This document shows positions 17,626 through 26,456 of a stretch of DNA of 63,718 bases, piece by piece. The DNA comes from Anaerolineae bacterium (GTDB lineage: Bacteria; Chloroflexota; Anaerolineae; Promineifilales; Promineifilaceae): the NCBI GenBank assembly GCA_019637635.1, contig JAHBVI010000025.1:1-63718 (forward strand), read 5' to 3'. Below the pieces are notes generated by a model. It had not been told where the DNA came from and did no database searches. It saw only the letters and a list, made by a program, of their open reading frames with translations. The translations under genes were made by a program, and so were the position numbers. Position 1 is the first letter of the stretch. Each line of letters opens with the position of its first letter.

Positions 17626-18953
17626 GTCTCCATCTGCTTCAAAAATTCGTCAATTGTCACCGGTTTGCGTTCGTGGCGTAGGGTTTGCACCGCTTCCTTC
17701 ATGGCATTGCCTAATAGCTGGCTGGACCTTTCCAGGTTGTCTATTGTCAGTTGGTTTTGCAACGACAGGGCGGCATGATGGTGGCTGATGTGCAGACTTT
17801 GTTGGGCAAAGGCAGCGTAAACGGTATTGGCCACGCCAATTTCAGTCAATGTTTGCTGTACGTCACGCACCGGGCCGCGACGTACCAGGGAAATGAGCAA
17901 CAATACCAACGCCAGGGCAATTTGCAAGAAACTTTGCGGCCACAAATCTTCATTTGCCAATCCCATTGCACCCTGCCACAACAACCACAATCCGCCCACA
18001 GCCACAGCCAGCCCCACGGACAGGCGCAGCCACAGCCCCACCTGGGCGCTGAGTACACTGTGCGCCCATTTGCCGCGCACATCCGCCTGCATTGTTTTTA
18101 ACGGCTGTTCATAGGATTGGGTCAGGGTTGTTCTGAGTTCAGGCGGGGTCAAGAAGCTGTTGATTTCTCGGCGCAGCAGTTGCAGATCAGAGGCAGCATC
18201 CGGGTGTGTATTCAGGTAATTATCCAGGCGGTTCACGGCCGTTTGCAGATTGTGGTGGCAGCTTTCAATGATGAGGGCCGCCAGAATGCCGGTCAGGCGC
18301 ATGTTCTGGCTGTAGCGGGGCGCTCTGGCAACCAGGGTGTCGGCCAGAAGCAGCCGGTTCGCGGGGGCATGGGTGGGGGTCACGGCCGTGACCAATGCCG
18401 CAATGTCCAGATGTTCCCGGAAATGCGCGTCAACCCCAAGCTGATTAAACAGGGTCTCCACTTTTGCCAGCCAGACTTCACTGGCGGAAGGGTCTGCATC
18501 CCTGGCCGTATCACCGGCAATATCTCTGGCAGATTCGGCAGCAATGATGCGTAGTTGAGCGTCACGGCCGTGAATAATGGTTTGTAACAACCAGGAAACA
18601 ATCTCTTTCAAGGGAACAGCTTCGCTAACGGGCACATGCCGCAACTTTTTCGCCAGCGCCACCTGCACCGAAACGTTACTGTCTGTCAAAAGAAGTTGCC
18701 CCAGCCTTTCTAACTGGGTTGCGTTCACACGATCAGCCACAATCATGCCGGCCGCATAGACACGGATCAGTTCATCCGGTTGACTTTCGTTTTGCACTGC
18801 CTGAATAAGAGCCTCATTGTCACCGGCGCCGGCGCGTCTGCGCAGTTCTCGTAATTGAGAGATGGTCGAGAAGTATGGCTCTGGCAGGGGACGATACGCA
18901 TCAAGGTCCAGATGCACCAACATATCTACGAAGGTCGTTAGTTGTTCGGTCAC
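17622..18953 (-). CDS. Helical-repeat protein with two membrane segments
   Basis: The protein has about 443 aa from GTG 18953; TTG 18992 is an alternative. Residues 1-300 are all-helical in HEAT/ARM-like pairs (for example LERLGQLLLTDSNVSVQVAL, then ALAKKLRHVPVSEAV). Two hydrophobic segments follow (LWLRLSVGLAVAVGGLWLLW and SFLQIALALVLLLISLV) and a helical tail. The family is not recognised. It sits between the methylase and the C39-like gene in the second minus-strand block, so a scaffold or sensing role at the membrane is possible. Its TAA lies inside a heptamer array. Confidence 0.7.
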   Translation of the reverse strand: MTEQLTTFVDMLVHLDLDAYRPLPEPYFSTISQLRELRRRAGAGDNEALIQAVQNESQPDELIRVYAAGMIVADRVNATQLERLGQLLLTDSNVSVQVALAKKLRHVPVSEAVPLKEIVSWLLQTIIHGRDAQLRIIAAESARDIAGDTARDADPSASEVWLAKVETLFNQLGVDAHFREHLDIAALVTAVTPTHAPANRLLLADTLVARAPRYSQNMRLTGILAALIIESCHHNLQTAVNRLDNYLNTHPDAASDLQLLRREINSFLTPPELRTTLTQSYEQPLKTMQADVRGKWAHSVLSAQVGLWLRLSVGLAVAVGGLWLLWQGAMGLANEDLWPQSFLQIALALVLLLISLVRRGPVRDVQQTLTEIGVANTVYAAFAQQSLHISHHHAALSLQNQLTIDNLERSSQLLGNAMKEAVQTLRHERKPVTIDEFLKQMET

Positions 18954-19031
18954 TGTATCGTTTCTGCCCGCCGATGGTATAGGATAAAACAATTGTACCA
19001 GGGAATAGCCTGAAAATAGAAAAAGGTTGTG

Positions 19032-19475
19032 TTACTTTTTCCGCAACAAGCCATACAAATTCGCCATTTCGTCCCAGGCCAGCTCAAAATCTCCTCTGGA
19101 AACGCGAACGGCCGTATCGTGCAGCACCACCCCTGTTCCTTCGATGCCAATAACAACCACCGCATGAGCAAATGCTTGCTGCCAATAAGGCAATTGATTG
19201 GTATGCACCAATACGATAGGTGGCACACGAACAGCTACGGCCGCTTCCAGGTCAGCAAACGTCCCTTCACCGTAAAACACCTCTAGCTGAGGAGAGGCTA
19301 ATAAACGCAGTCGAGAACCAGGCGTTCCTGCCCCTGGTAGCATATACAATTGTTGAGCAAGCACGGCCTGGTCCCGTTGTATCCCCCAATACGCCAATAC
19401 CATTTGGGTACAGGCTGGCAAACAGTAACCATCATTCAGTTGGCGAAAGTGTGGAACGGGTAAGATGTTGGACAT
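19032..19475 (-). CDS. C39-like papain-fold peptidase
   Basis: The 147-aa protein matches the peptidase C39-like fold. A Gln before the nucleophile (HFRQLNDGYCLPACTQM) precedes the Cys helix ending in VLAYWG. The His in QQAFAHAVVVIGIE and Asp in GVVLHDTA complete a papain-type triad. No signal peptide is seen, so it should act in the cytoplasm. It overlaps the upstream small gene by 44 bp. Cysteine peptidases in defence loci can be effectors or processing enzymes. The target here is unknown. Confidence 0.75.
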   Translation of the reverse strand: MSNILPVPHFRQLNDGYCLPACTQMVLAYWGIQRDQAVLAQQLYMLPGAGTPGSRLRLLASPQLEVFYGEGTFADLEAAVAVRVPPIVLVHTNQLPYWQQAFAHAVVVIGIEGTGVVLHDTAVRVSRGDFELAWDEMANLYGLLRKK

Positions 19476-19827
19476 TGGCTAAAATTTGGTCTCGCACCGT
19501 TTCACCGGCCAGGAGTTCACCCGTTTCCGCGTTTACATCAATGCTTCCGACCTCACCTACTGTCCCCGTGACCGAGGAAGTCAATACAACAGGCATACGC
19601 CAGACGGTCTCTTTGCTGATGATGAGCTGCGGTGCGCCGCTAATGAGCAGGTTGCCAACCTCACTGGCCAGCCAGGCGGTTGCCTTGCGCCGCGCCGCGG
19701 CGGCATCCAGGTTAACGGTAGCCACGACATTGATGTCCACATCTGATGCCTGAAATTTTTGCAGCCCGGTACCGGAAAGGGTGATTTTAGTATGTTTTAT
19801 TGGTGGGGTGAGGACAATTTCACTCAT
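19432..19827 (-). CDS. Unknown small protein coupled to the C39-like peptidase
   Basis: This is a 131-aa protein from ATG 19827 (MSEIVLTPPIKHTKI). It looks like a beta-rich N-terminus followed by a helix with a Lys/Arg-rich face (AAARRKATAWLASEVG). The family is not recognised. Its 3' end overlaps the C39-like gene by 44 bp, so the two are co-translated and probably interact. The gene lies 60 bp downstream of the helicase stop. Confidence 0.65.
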   Translation of the reverse strand: MSEIVLTPPIKHTKITLSGTGLQKFQASDVDINVVATVNLDAAAARRKATAWLASEVGNLLISGAPQLIISKETVWRMPVVLTSSVTGTVGEVGSIDVNAETGELLAGETVRDQILANVQHLTRSTLSPTE

Positions 19828-19887
19828 GGCAAACATTGTAACATGAAATCTGAACAAGCTGGAATTTATTTGGCCTTTGCCTGACCT

Positions 19888-22800
19888 TTACAACCCCATA
19901 CAGCGCCGCGCCTTTTGCAACAGCGTGACAAACGCCTGCAACTCTTCCGGGCGGGCCTGCTGTTTGACAAATTCGGCCAGCATCATCTTGTAATCAAACC
20001 TCTGCCCATCCCGTTCCACCGGCCTGCCCAGGATGACCACCTTTTGCACGCCCCCCCGCTGGAACCGTTCCTCCACCGCTTCCGGGTATTGGCCGATGAA
20101 GCTTTCCAACAGCGGCCAGGACAGCATGTCCTCAATTTCCACGTCCCAACTTTTGCCGCTTTTGTCTTTGTAATCGGCCCGTTCCAGTTGGAAATAGTGG
20201 CGATTTTTCTGCGCGCCAAAGCGGTGCATTGCTTCGGCAGCGGCCGCCCCTGGCTCGTCACCATCCAGCAGCACCACAAAACGAATGCCCTGCGCTTCCA
20301 ACGATTGCAGCAGGCCAAAATCGGGCGCAAATTTCTTGGTGCCCCGGCCGGCAATGATGCGCACCTGCCCATTTTCCAGCAGGTCAACACCATGCGCCGC
20401 CTTATACAACTGCGCCGCCAGTTCCAGATACACCTTATCGCTCAACCCTTCCACCAGGATGTTGTATTTGCCAATATCGGCCAGGCGGCTTTGCCAGACC
20501 GCCTGAAAAGCCAGCCCTATCTCGTCCGGCGGCCCTGACGCCTGGGCGGTGGCTGCGTCCAGTATTGTTTCCGCATCCACCCGGTATTGAATCACCCCTT
20601 GCATTGGTTCCCAACGCAGCCGCGCCGGGTCTTGAATGGCGAATAGTTCCGGCACGGTAGCGCAGTTATAGACCACATAAAGCCAGTAATCGGCTTTGAG
20701 GCGATAGGCGGTCTTGTATTCGTGTTCGCTCAAGGAGACCAGGCCCACATGTGCCCGCCCTTTCACCTCAATGTAGCGCACATCGGCCGGATTTTGGGGA
20801 TGATGGGAAACCAGGTCAAATCCCTTGTCTTCTGCTTCCACGCTGGTCACCATCCAGCCACGCGCCTGTTCATGCCGGATGGCTTCGGCCACGGCGATCC
20901 GTTCGATCTGTTCGTCCCGTACCAGGGGAGCCATGTTCGGTTTGTCCCGGTCGGGATGAGGCAGCACCCAGGCGCGCCCCACGTGCCGCACATGGGCCAG
21001 GGTACAATGGCGTTCTTGCTCCAGTTCACGGCGACGGCGTTCCCGTCGGGCTTCCAGTTCATCCAGCCGGTCCGTTTCCCGCCGGATGTTGGCGGGCAGC
21101 AGTGGGTCTTCGTCTCCATCTTGCTGGCGCAGCAGCAGCTCAGCCAGGCGGAAATTTTGCCGGTCAATCAACTCTTTGAGACTGATTTCCAGGTGGCGGC
21201 TGACAGTATCTATTTCCTGCTGCCGCTCAGCCTTTACATCCACCAGGAATTCATGGAGCTTTTCCTGGATGAGGCGTTGTTCGGCCTGCCGCACCATTGG
21301 TGGCTGACTGTCTGAGGGCAGTTCCGTTCCTTCGGGAGCGGGGATGAGGTCAAGGAACAGGGTGGGTTGGCGGATAAGCATGTCATCAGTCACGGCCGTT
21401 TCCACCACAAATAGGCGTTCATGTAGGGTGCGGGCACGGCCGTCTTGAATACGGGCGCTAAACAAATCCAGGCAGGCCGGGATGGGGCGGTGCAAATCAT
21501 AAAAAATAGCGCCGCGTTCCAATTCTGGCTGTGCTTGCTGCCACACGGCCGTGCGTACCGTTTCAAACAACGGATGGCCCGGCGTCACCCATTCCAGCGT
21601 AGGATTTTCCTCCAACAACTCTTTGGTAAAGGTGATATTTTTGTACTCCCGGCCCAGTTGCCCAAAGCGCGGTTCCAATTGTGACCCATATCCTTGCAAA
21701 TTGTTTGGCAAACGGCCGATAGCATAGATGTGAGGGCTGCTACGCTGCGGTTTGGGCACAAAGCCGGTGAAAGGAGCCGCCTGTACAAAAAAATCTTCAA
21801 TCACTTCAGGCACGAGCCGCCGCTCTTTGGCTTCGGCCGACTTAGCCAGGACAGAGGATAAATTAAGTTCCCGCCGCGCCAACCCTTCCAGGGTGGAGCG
21901 GGTAATGCGCCGGAAACGGTCCGCGTCTACCTCTTGCACAATGCGATCTTTGATGCGTTCCTCTGTCTGATTGTGGGCATACATTTCCCGAATCATGCGC
22001 TCTAGCTGGTTAGACGGAAACAGATCACCCAATACATTAAACACTGTGCCCAGCTGATCCGGATCCAGGTCTTGCTCAATCTGGCGTATCCGTTCAAACA
22101 GCTTTTGCAATACACGCCCTTCGCGGGTGTTAGTGGCTACAAAATTGACAATCAGGCAATCCTTCTCCTGGCCGTAGCGGTGAATACGCCCCATGCGCTG
22201 CTCCAGCCGCACCGGGTTCCAGGGGATGTCATAGTTGATCAAGAACCAGCAGAATTGCAGATTGATCCCTTCCCCGGCTGCTTCAGTTGCCACCATCACC
22301 TGACATTCTTCCCGAAATTCCCGTTCGGCATAGATACGCGAACCGGGCGTGTCCCGGTCGCCCACTTTCATGCTGCCGTGGATGGTGGTGACGCTCAGCC
22401 CCCATTCGCGCAGTTTACCCAGGGGACGGCCGTCTCGCCCGTCGCCGGCCAGATAGTCAAGGGTATCTTTATGCTCGGTGAAAATGAGTAGCTTCATTTT
22501 TGGGTCAGCAAAAACACCTTCCTGGGTCATGGTTTCTTTTAATTGCAGTAGTTTAGATTCCACTTCCCGTAGTTCTAACTGTCTGGCCTGCCCAATAAGG
22601 CGTCCCAACTGCATGATTTCCTCTCGCAACGCCTCCGGGTCCACCGATAAAACCACATTTTCCAATTCTTCTAAAATTGCTTCCTGCTCCAGTTCCGTCA
22701 GCTCGTCAAAGTCATCAGGCACCCGGCGCATTATTTGTTCCTGGCGGTATTTCTCCGGATCGGCCAGAATCTTCTCTCGTCGTGTTTTCATCCTTTCCAG

Positions 22801-23982
22801 GGTGCGCCGTACGGCGTAAACACTTGAAGCAAATCGGCGTTGCAACATGGCCATAGTGAAGCCAATAGCCCGCCCTCTGGCAGAATCATCCTCGGCTGCG
22901 CGTATGGATTGTTCTTCCACAAATTGGGTCAGGGTGTCATAAAAATCCCATTCCTCGTTATCAATTTGAAAATCAACAGTGCGCACGTCCCGCCGGGTAA
23001 ACAACTTTTTGACTTCACCGGTATCCGGTGCGGGAAAGGTGACCAATGCTTCTTTCACCCGACGCAGGTAAAAAGGGGCTTCCTGGCGGCGCATCGCTTC
23101 CTGCAAACTGGCCACATCACCGTATACATCTTCGTCCAACAGCCGCAAAAAGAGGGAAAAATGGTGTGGATCACCTTTATGGGGCGTGGCCGTCATCAAC
23201 AGGTAATGGTCGGTGCGCGCCGATAGCTGTTCGCCCAGTTTATAAGCCAATGTCTTGTTATCCAGACTGGCCGCACTCATTTTGTGGGCCTCGTCCACAA
23301 TGATCAAGTCCCAATGGCTGCGCATCAGACTGTTTTGGGCATCCTCTACCCGTGACACCCAGGAGATGGAAGTGATGACCTGTTCTTTTTCCTGCCAGGG
23401 ATTGGAACCGTATTGGGCGCGCAATACCTGCCCGTTGAGGATTTCAAAGGATTGGCGGAATTTATCTTTGAGTTCGCGCTGCCATTGGAAGGTGAGGTTG
23501 GCCGGGGTGATGATGAGAATGCGCTGGATGAGGCCACGCGCCTTTAGCTCTTGAATCAGCAAACCGGCCATGATGGTCTTGCCCGCGCCGGGATCATCGG
23601 CCAACAGAAAGCGGATGCGCGGCGCTTTGATGAAGTAGTTGTAGACGGCCTCTAGCTGGTGGGGCAGCGGGTCTATGCGGGCGATGGAAAGTGCAAAGTA
23701 GGGATCATATTCATATGCCAACCCCAGTCGAAGTGCTTCCACACCCAGGCGAAAGAGGGGGGCACGGCCGTTGAAAGGCTGCATAGCCGGGGAGATGACC
23801 AGGTTGGTCAGTTCAGCCATTGAGAGGACAGGTTGATAGGTTTGGTTGCTGTGCAGACCCGTACCAATGAGTTTTAGATTGTCACCCAGAGGGATGGTAG
23901 TAATGAGCTTCACCGGCTCTGGGAAGAGGGGGGAACGAATAATAGCATCTGGTTTGAGATTTTCGATGATAGTTTGACTCAT
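19888..23982 (-). CDS. SNF2-type helicase fused to C-terminal TOPRIM domain
   Basis: This 1364-aa protein begins with a SNF2/SF2 motor. Walker A is in FLLADDPGAGKTIMAGLL (about residue 130), the DEAH box in IIVDEAHKMSAA (about 230), motif III MTATPHKGDP (about 265), and motif VI RMGRIHRYGQEK (about 600). A DUF3883-like domain follows near residue 1090 (DKGFDLVSHHP, RYIEVKGRA). The last 180 residues look like a TOPRIM domain: Glu in NILVEGLSDKVYLE, then VVLLDGDEPGAAAAE with the acidic DxD. TOPRIM domains are metal-dependent nuclease or primase folds (OLD, topoisomerases). The protein should translocate on DNA and possibly cut it. It starts the second minus-strand block. Confidence 0.88.
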   Translation of the reverse strand: MSQTIIENLKPDAIIRSPLFPEPVKLITTIPLGDNLKLIGTGLHSNQTYQPVLSMAELTNLVISPAMQPFNGRAPLFRLGVEALRLGLAYEYDPYFALSIARIDPLPHQLEAVYNYFIKAPRIRFLLADDPGAGKTIMAGLLIQELKARGLIQRILIITPANLTFQWQRELKDKFRQSFEILNGQVLRAQYGSNPWQEKEQVITSISWVSRVEDAQNSLMRSHWDLIIVDEAHKMSAASLDNKTLAYKLGEQLSARTDHYLLMTATPHKGDPHHFSLFLRLLDEDVYGDVASLQEAMRRQEAPFYLRRVKEALVTFPAPDTGEVKKLFTRRDVRTVDFQIDNEEWDFYDTLTQFVEEQSIRAAEDDSARGRAIGFTMAMLQRRFASSVYAVRRTLERMKTRREKILADPEKYRQEQIMRRVPDDFDELTELEQEAILEELENVVLSVDPEALREEIMQLGRLIGQARQLELREVESKLLQLKETMTQEGVFADPKMKLLIFTEHKDTLDYLAGDGRDGRPLGKLREWGLSVTTIHGSMKVGDRDTPGSRIYAEREFREECQVMVATEAAGEGINLQFCWFLINYDIPWNPVRLEQRMGRIHRYGQEKDCLIVNFVATNTREGRVLQKLFERIRQIEQDLDPDQLGTVFNVLGDLFPSNQLERMIREMYAHNQTEERIKDRIVQEVDADRFRRITRSTLEGLARRELNLSSVLAKSAEAKERRLVPEVIEDFFVQAAPFTGFVPKPQRSSPHIYAIGRLPNNLQGYGSQLEPRFGQLGREYKNITFTKELLEENPTLEWVTPGHPLFETVRTAVWQQAQPELERGAIFYDLHRPIPACLDLFSARIQDGRARTLHERLFVVETAVTDDMLIRQPTLFLDLIPAPEGTELPSDSQPPMVRQAEQRLIQEKLHEFLVDVKAERQQEIDTVSRHLEISLKELIDRQNFRLAELLLRQQDGDEDPLLPANIRRETDRLDELEARRERRRRELEQERHCTLAHVRHVGRAWVLPHPDRDKPNMAPLVRDEQIERIAVAEAIRHEQARGWMVTSVEAEDKGFDLVSHHPQNPADVRYIEVKGRAHVGLVSLSEHEYKTAYRLKADYWLYVVYNCATVPELFAIQDPARLRWEPMQGVIQYRVDAETILDAATAQASGPPDEIGLAFQAVWQSRLADIGKYNILVEGLSDKVYLELAAQLYKAAHGVDLLENGQVRIIAGRGTKKFAPDFGLLQSLEAQGIRFVVLLDGDEPGAAAAEAMHRFGAQKNRHYFQLERADYKDKSGKSWDVEIEDMLSWPLLESFIGQYPEAVEERFQRGGVQKVVILGRPVERDGQRFDYKMMLAEFVKQQARPEELQAFVTLLQKARRCMGL

Positions 23983-24311
23983 CTGTGACCTTGATCCAAA
24001 CCTGGTGGCTTACTAGGCAAGGGTATTTACAGAGCACATGGTCGGGGACAGCTACATATCAGTTTATTGTACTGGTGTTGTAGTGAGTTGGCGAACAGAA
24101 CAAGACCTTTACCAAATGAGCCTGCTTGCAAACTGCCATCATAATGAGCAGCGCCCTCCCCTCTCTATCCCATGACAGCCTGGCGGCTGTGGGCGGGGTG
24201 AGAATGGGCAGGCACGGGCATGCTGCCTTTGGTTTGAAAAAACTTCACAGATTAAGGAGAAACAGATGATGTAGACAGCGGATATTTTAAAATGATTGGT
24301 TTTTATTGAAA
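23983..24311. other. Intergenic region, divergent promoters expected
   Basis: This gap lies between the helicase (minus) and the structured leader of the sigma-like gene (plus). I see no open frame or known RNA in it. It must hold the helicase promoter, but no strong -35/-10 pair was found. Confidence 0.4.
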
Positions 24312-24428
24312 ACATGCCGGGTGTGCCTTATGTAGCACCCGGCATGTGTTGTATTAGGCGCCCATTACGCTTAACAGCGTATATGGGACGAATAAAGCCG
24401 GACGGAGATGCGAACTCTATCCGGCTTT
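24312..24428 (+). promoter_or_regulatory. Leader with three consecutive hairpins
   Basis: Hairpin 1 (24312-24347) is a perfect 12-bp stem, ACATGCCGGGTG with CACCCGGCATGT. Hairpin 2 (about 24361-24387) pairs CCCAT with ATGGG and CGCT with AGCG. Hairpin 3 (24394-24428) pairs AAAGCCGGA with TCCGGCTTT and runs into TTTTT, as an intrinsic terminator would. The gene at 24459 starts 30 bp later behind an AGGAGG site, so hairpin 3 may be an attenuator. No plus-strand gene lies upstream that would need termination. Confidence 0.6.
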
Positions 24429-24458
24429 TTCATTTCCTGGTCATAGGAGGACCAAAAA

Positions 24459-25319
24459 ATGAATACGCACAATTGTAACACAGAGCAGGTGTGTCGGGAG
24501 GAAACCCGGCCGGTAGATTGGGATGTGGATGAACTGCACACGCGGGCAGGGGCGCTGGTGCGGGAAGCACTGGCTCATTGGCCGGTAAAGGTGCGGCAGT
24601 CGCACTGGGAGGACATGCGGCAAACGGCCGTGATGACCTTCCTGGAACACGCCGAAGCGCCGGGTGGTTACGCCTATACGGCCGTGCGCACTGCTCTCAA
24701 GAATTATGTCTGGGTACACATTCGCGGGCTGAATGGTGGCTGGAAATCGTTGGCCTGCATCGAACACGGGTACACCGTCCTGGATCTGGCCAGCGAACTG
24801 GATGAGGACACGGAAATGCCGCAGGTGACGCTGGATGGCATCGTGGCTCGTTCCTGGGATGTGGCTCCCCGACCGGTGGAGTGGGAAGTTTTGCGCCGCC
24901 TGTCGCCGCCGCAGGCCACGCAAGAGGAAACGATGCAGACTGTGCTGCACATCCTGGCCGGGATGTGTGACAACTTCTACCCGGAGCAGATGTACCGGGC
25001 CGCCCTCATCATGACCATGCTGGCGCGGAGTTACACCTGGGAACACATCGAGGAACGCACGGCGCTGGCCTACGACCAGGTGTGGGACATTTACTGGAGC
25101 TGGCGCAAACGGTACCTGCTGCCGTATCTGGCCTTATCACCGCTGCACCAGGAGATCATCAAGATTCGGGGGCAACTGCGCATCACCCATTTTGAGCAGG
25201 TAGACCAGGCGTTTCTGAACACGGCCGTGCGCAAGATGATCATCTTCCCCCATGGCATCTACACCGTCACCTACAAACGGCGCAGCCAACATGCGGGCAG
25301 CCAAGTTGGTCGGATATAA
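24459..25319 (+). CDS. Sigma-factor-like protein
   Basis: This 286-aa protein resembles a divergent sigma-70 factor by pattern only. Residues about 45-90 (SHWEDMRQTAVMTFLEHAEA, then YTAVRTALKNYVWVHIRG) look like region 2, which binds the -10 element and core polymerase. Residues about 190-225 (YTWEHIEERTALAYDQVW) look like the region 4 helix-turn-helix. It could instead be a phage- or plasmid-type DNA-binding protein. It has an AGGAGG site and follows a hairpin-rich leader, so its expression is probably controlled. It sits at the right edge of the defence-like island. Confidence 0.5.
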   Translation: MNTHNCNTEQVCREETRPVDWDVDELHTRAGALVREALAHWPVKVRQSHWEDMRQTAVMTFLEHAEAPGGYAYTAVRTALKNYVWVHIRGLNGGWKSLACIEHGYTVLDLASELDEDTEMPQVTLDGIVARSWDVAPRPVEWEVLRRLSPPQATQEETMQTVLHILAGMCDNFYPEQMYRAALIMTMLARSYTWEHIEERTALAYDQVWDIYWSWRKRYLLPYLALSPLHQEIIKIRGQLRITHFEQVDQAFLNTAVRKMIIFPHGIYTVTYKRRSQHAGSQVGRI

Positions 25320-25412
25320 TTAAAGTGTGCCCTGTCGCTCCATATTCCCAACACACCGAATCTCTCTATAATTGTGTTGAGATAATGGGAGTGTAAAAGG
25401 AGAATCCAGACA

Positions 25413-25832
25413 ATGCCTCAAAAACGATGGGTGTTCGACCCCAATTCTGGTGGTAAAAAGATTCCTGAAAGCAAAAAGCAGGAAGTGACACAGCGCATTG
25501 AAAAGTTTGCCGCAGAACATTATGCCGGGAAATACACTCGACTAGATATTCGCTTTCGCGGCCAGTTTTGCTACATTGATGCCTACACCGAACCGTATTT
25601 AAGTGACGGTTGGCCGCCAGCCGATTGGCCGGAGACACGCGAAGAAATGATGGAACGACTGCGAAATACCCCTACACATTTGTGTCGTCTGCGATACTTT
25701 GGTGGCGATGATTGGGGGTTCGCCTTTTATGCTTACAGCAGCGAGAAGTACGAACTCTCTGTTTTTCCCGATGGTAACTTTCGGGGCAGACCGGAGGATG
25801 CCTTTGCCGCTTCCGCCATGTATTTGGAGTGA
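25413..25832 (+). CDS. Unknown 139-aa protein
   Basis: This is a soluble protein starting MPQKRWVFDPNSGG, with an Arg/Lys-rich N-terminal helix and an alpha/beta middle (YTRLDIRFRGQFCYIDAY) ending in aromatics. I do not recognise the family. An AAAGGAG site precedes ATG 25413. Its stop is immediately followed by the ATG of the next gene, so the two form an operon. The first 30 residues suggest nucleic-acid contact, but this is weak. Confidence 0.7.
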   Translation: MPQKRWVFDPNSGGKKIPESKKQEVTQRIEKFAAEHYAGKYTRLDIRFRGQFCYIDAYTEPYLSDGWPPADWPETREEMMERLRNTPTHLCRLRYFGGDDWGFAFYAYSSEKYELSVFPDGNFRGRPEDAFAASAMYLE

Positions 25833-26213
25833 ATGATATCCAGAGAAAAACAAAGTTTGCAGGAAGTCGTAGGCCGACAAACCTACGCCACCTGGGTAGA
25901 TATGCTGCGGCGTCTGGTGCCGGACGGCCGTACCCATCGCCTGGCTCCTCTTGTGGCCGGGATGCTGCAATACGCCACGTTGGTTGCCAATGAAACCACA
26001 ACAGAAAATGAGGTCGTTGACCTGTTACAAGAGGCAGCACAGGCCTATGACCCGGATGAGGCAAGTCAGTGGTTGCTGCCGCTTATTGACCAGCTCTTCA
26101 CCGCTGCTGGTGTTTCTTACCAGCGCACCAATGCGCATGGCCGTGGATACAGCATTGCCGATGAAATCATCAGTGAATATATTCATTGGGAAGATATGCC
26201 CTGGGAGTCGTAA
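25833..26213 (+). CDS. Unknown 126-aa protein coupled to the preceding gene
   Basis: This helical, acidic protein (MISREKQSLQEVVGRQT...) has no recognised domain, membrane segment or metal motif. The ATG directly abuts the upstream TGA, so translation is coupled. The two proteins may form a pair. Confidence 0.65.
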   Translation: MISREKQSLQEVVGRQTYATWVDMLRRLVPDGRTHRLAPLVAGMLQYATLVANETTTENEVVDLLQEAAQAYDPDEASQWLLPLIDQLFTAAGVSYQRTNAHGRGYSIADEIISEYIHWEDMPWES

Positions 26214-26285
26214 GGCCGGATCATACAGCTAATTGAAGTGAACATCTTAATGGGGGAGGGTCATGAATAGTTACAAGTCAGAAAC

Positions 26286-26318
26286 AAAAAGAGGTACAAG
26301 CAATGCTGCTTGTACCTC
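26286..26318 (-). terminator. Intrinsic terminator after tRNA-Asp
   Basis: On the minus strand a perfect 12-bp stem (GAGGTACAAGCA with TGCTTGTACCTC, 4-nt loop) is followed by TTTTTGTTT. It lies just downstream of the tRNA-Asp gene and would end the asd-tRNA transcript. Confidence 0.85.
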
Positions 26319-26330
26319 CTGTGCCCAGAA

Positions 26331-26403
26331 CGGGAGCGACGGGGATCGAACCCGCGATCTCCGGCTTGACAGGCCGGCGTGTTAACCACTACACCACGCC
26401 CCC
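26331..26403 (-). tRNA. tRNA-Asp (GTC)
   Basis: This 73-nt cloverleaf on the minus strand has an acceptor stem GGGGGCG with CGCTCCC (one G-U pair) and a D arm with GTAGTGGTTA. The anticodon stem CCGGC/GCCGG encloses loop CTGTCAA, so the anticodon is GTC. The T loop is TTCGATC and the discriminator base is G. CCA is not encoded. It lies 53 bp downstream of asd on the same strand and is followed by an intrinsic terminator, so it may be co-transcribed with asd. Confidence 0.95.
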
Positions 26404-26456
26404 AGCAAGGACGGGATGATAGCAAAACCGGGGGGTTGTGTCAAACACAATTTCGG

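Noticed and set aside
3968..23982. Naming the island DISARM
   Set aside because: A PLD protein, a helicase and a methylase are present, but there is no DUF1998 (DrmB) protein, the methylase is DUF1156 and the PLD protein is far too long for DrmC.
3096..26403. An integrative element from the recombinase to tRNA-Asp
   Set aside because: I found no copy of the tRNA-Asp 3' end near the recombinase, and the tRNA seems tied to asd instead.
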